Assembly: GCA_940671915.1 (NCBI GenBank)
Contig: CALNVZ010003434.1
Coordinates: 21,429,679-21,493,678, forward strand
DNA length: 64,000 nt
Direction: 5' to 3'
DNA from: Paracentrotus lividus
Taxonomy: Eukaryota; Echinodermata; Echinoidea; Camarodonta; Echinidae
Shown here one piece after another: positions 61,314 to 64,000 of this stretch. Position 1 is the stretch's first letter. Every line of letters starts with the position of its first letter. Made by a program: the position numbers and the translations under genes. The notes under the pieces are model-generated. The model did no database searches and was not told the DNA's origin. It was given only the letters and a program-made list of their open reading frames with translations.

Positions 61314-62818
61314 TGTAGATATGAAAATAGCAGAATATTAAGTGTAATTCCAGTGTAAAAATGTTTGTATCTTCAGGAGAATTCTAACAACACGCGCTCA
61401 TCTTCTGTTTTTAAAAACACGTCGACAAATCATTTTTTAGTAAAACGTTAATCATGATTCTCGCTTCATTGCCTAAAATGAATGCATTGTTACAATGAAG
61501 CTGTCATGATATTAATGAGTTCAATGACTGACTAGATGAATGATGACTGCAAAATTACGCAGATCCAATTCTGTCAGTTTCTTTTATGTCTGACGCAAAA
61601 CATTTTTATTCCCATGGTAACCCCGTAATATCTAATATTTTTCTTTTGCTTTCGTGATATGATTGGATTTGTTTTTACTTAGAAGCTACCGCGCGGCATT
61701 ACATGAAATGCGCTAAATAATTTAACGAGCTTCATGCATGATCATTGCAAATAATATTCGTTCGCTGTTAAAATGTTATTCGCAAATTAAATATGCATGC
61801 AGAAATGCCTATCATCTTAAAGTAATAATGACAACAGGAATAAACATATTCCCTAAGGTCTTTTCCTCAACTAACATGATTAACATTTGTTGATTAGTAT
61901 CGTGTTCGCCTGCTTTTTGCCTAAATATATCATGCTTATTAACAAGACTTAAGGTTTTCCTGTACCGGTTTATCCCCTGAGGCAAAAGAACAATTTCTCA
62001 GGAAAGGGGTCAGTTCGGGGATAAATCCTGACAAAAACTCCTTCAGTATATTTCATTCCCACCCCCCCCCCCTCCCCAGTCAACATGAGATAATCATGAC
62101 TAAGTTATTCCAATCTCATGCTTTCTCCTAGCATGCCTAGATGAAATATTTAGATTCATGTTTCGCTCCTCGTGCCCACAGCTGGGATAGACAGAGGGGA
62201 TAGATGTATGAAACATGCAATGTTATTACACTACATCCACAGTAATCCTTTAATGTAATTGACTACATTATGTTGAGATCTAATATGACCTAGTCGTTAT
62301 GAAAGTTCCCGATGTTGTTATGACATGGAATAACGTGTTGCAAACTGCAAAATATGGTATAAGGAATGAATTATAGGCCTACCATTTTTTAACATTGCCC
62401 AGGTCTTCTTAAGGCATTGGTGATTTTGAAACACCTACAAAAGTGTCGGTCTCACAATTTACGATTCCAATGAAAACAGGGCTTTACTTTTGCGTCTTCG
62501 ATGTAAAACTTATCCCCATCACATACATCATGATTCATCATAAGTGTCATAATATTTGAAAGATTTGTGTTAAGAATAAACAATTTCATGAGCACATATA
62601 AACATACCACATTCAGCGACAGCAGTGTGTTCATTCTTAAATGACGACCCTAAACAAAAAGGATTAGATTTATAATTGTTTTTCTTTAAATATAAAAATT
62701 TTATACGACTACCTTGACAAATATGATTTTGTCTTACGTTTGATTTTCTGTCATGAAACTAGCTTTTTTGTAGGCACATACCTAGTTTTTACCTTTTCAT
62801 ATTAAGCCTATAATTCCC
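61314..62818. other. No gene recognised
   Basis: AT-rich anonymous DNA with a poly-C run at 62063. Confidence 0.5.
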
Positions 62819-62860
62819 CAGTGGCAGATCCGGGATTACATGAGGGGGATGCCAAACTTG
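62819..62860. mobile_element. Isolated GGATCC-type left end
   Basis: CAGTGGCAGATCCGGGATTA followed by a G-rich stretch. No matching right end was found downstream in the window. Confidence 0.4.
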
Positions 62861-63135
62861 TAATTTCAGATTTGTGTACGCCCACAAGTAATTTTTACGT
62901 TAACGTTAAGGAAAAAATTGCAGTCGGCCATCTAAGTGTCACAATTTTTTTTTAAATTAACACCCATAGGAGTAGGGGTAACTTTTACTCGGGTCTGTTT
63001 TCTATCCATTCTATCCATATGTTTATTTTTTATTTATTTATTATTATTTATTTTCTTTTATTTTTTTTTTTATTATTTTATTATTATATTTATATTATTT
63101 TATTTATTAATATTTATTTATTATTATATTATTAT

Positions 63136-63137
<2 letters not shown>

Positions 63138-63194
<57 letters not shown>
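63138..63194. repeat. (AT)n microsatellite
   Basis: About 55 bp of alternating TA, preceded by a 130-bp TTTAT/TTA-rich tract. Confidence 0.96.
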
Positions 63195-63201
<7 letters not shown>

Positions 63202-63249
63202 TTTTGAGGGGCACTTTTTCCTCAATTTTGTGCAATGTTATACTTCCTT

Positions 63250-64000
63250 ATACCCCCGTCACACTGAGCTCGTTCCTACTACGTCCTTGCAAATTTTGCC
63301 GAACGGGCATAGTCTGTGTGTAAACTGAGTGGACGTAGTAAACACTTCTACGATCTGTTTACGAACTTCATGGACTAGCTCGGTCGGATTTTCAAAAAAG
63401 TGTTCAAAAAAATCGGGCGCCCATCTCGTCCTAAAATTTAACGGGCTGGCAACGTACCTGAAACGAGATGGACGTACTACAAACGAAATTGCCGTACTTA
63501 AATCGTTCTAAAGATGTGCTAGGACGTCTTACAAACGAAGCATTGTATATTCATTATCGGCTTGAAGTTAAGAAGACGCATGATGTCTGGCAAAACCGGG
63601 CTAGGGTTTTTATGGGAAACGGGCACGGATTTGCGTTCAACACGTTCTAGACACGGATAATTGACGCAGTAAGAACGAGATGAACTTGCTGGAGGCCGTT
63701 TGGTCGGCGTAAGAACGAGTAAGAACGGATTTTGACGGATTAAAAACGACCCAGAACTAGTTAGGTCGGGACGAAACGCATTGGAAACGAGTTGGAACTG
63801 ATTAAGAACGGGTTGAAACTAACCATTCTAACTGGGGACGGGTTTGGATTGTATCAGACGGGCTCTGTTTCGTGAAAACGGCCATTTTCACCCGATTTTA
63901 ACTAGATACATGTACAAACGGACTGCAGACGAGGCAAAGACGTGATGGACGTATTGAGGACTGTATACGAACGTTGTTCATCTTAATCCAGAAATAATTA
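63250..64000. mobile_element. CCCCCGTCACACTGAG element, copy 2, cut by window end
   Basis: Begins CTTATACCCCCGTCACACTG exactly as the intron 3 copy and stays nearly identical for about 300 bp (to CATTGTATATT). It then diverges into GACG/AACGAG-rich sequence (for example AAGAACGAGTAAGAACGG). The right end lies beyond the window. No transposase seen. Confidence 0.75.

Noticed and set aside
62936-63328. 130-codon Phe/Ile/Tyr-rich frame
   Set aside because: Translation of T-rich DNA and (AT)n.

Overview
This window looks like a gene-poor, AT-rich, repeat-dense stretch of an invertebrate animal genome. Evidence for a eukaryote: a six-exon gene with GT..AG introns, a LINE reverse-transcriptase relic, many non-autonomous TIR elements with TA flanks, long (AT)n/(AAT)n/(AAG)n microsatellites and poly-C tracts. 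The CBR1-type gene and the repeat style suggest a marine deuterostome, most likely an echinoderm; the species call is inference.

Only one protein-coding gene can be reconstructed with confidence: a carbonyl reductase 1-like short-chain dehydrogenase/reductase on the minus strand (50120-56444). Its six exons join without frameshift into 301 codons plus stop, with the cofactor loop, NNAG motif, catalytic Asn, Ser, Tyr and Lys, and the helical insert typical of monomeric CBR1. It has a longer C-terminus than vertebrate CBR1. All five introns contain repeats, including a 1.1 kb foldback in intron 2, and a small MITE lies about 200 bp upstream of the start codon.

Layout. 0-12.7 kb: mostly anonymous DNA, a three-unit ~780-bp tandem repeat (1.66-3.68 kb), microsatellites and a few MITEs. 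12.7-16.6 kb: one composite element holding two large tandem arrays, a ~110-bp unit with a GCGAAGC mini-hairpin motif and a ~33-bp GGCGCC unit. 16.7-36 kb: TIR elements (some flanked by TA), a 1.0 kb Tc1/mariner-like relic, foldbacks and microsatellites. 36-50 kb: homopolymers, two adjacent copies of a TA-flanked TIR family nested in another repeat, and a LINE relic. 50-56.5 kb: the reductase gene. 56.6-64 kb: more MITEs, a ~1 kb palindrome built from the same GCGAAGC-type unit, and a second copy of the element found in intron 3, cut by the window end.

The most unusual pattern is the GCGAGCGCGAAGCGCGAGC-centred unit. It occurs as a direct array, as a giant palindrome and as a solo copy, in at least two cases next to GGATCC-type element ends.
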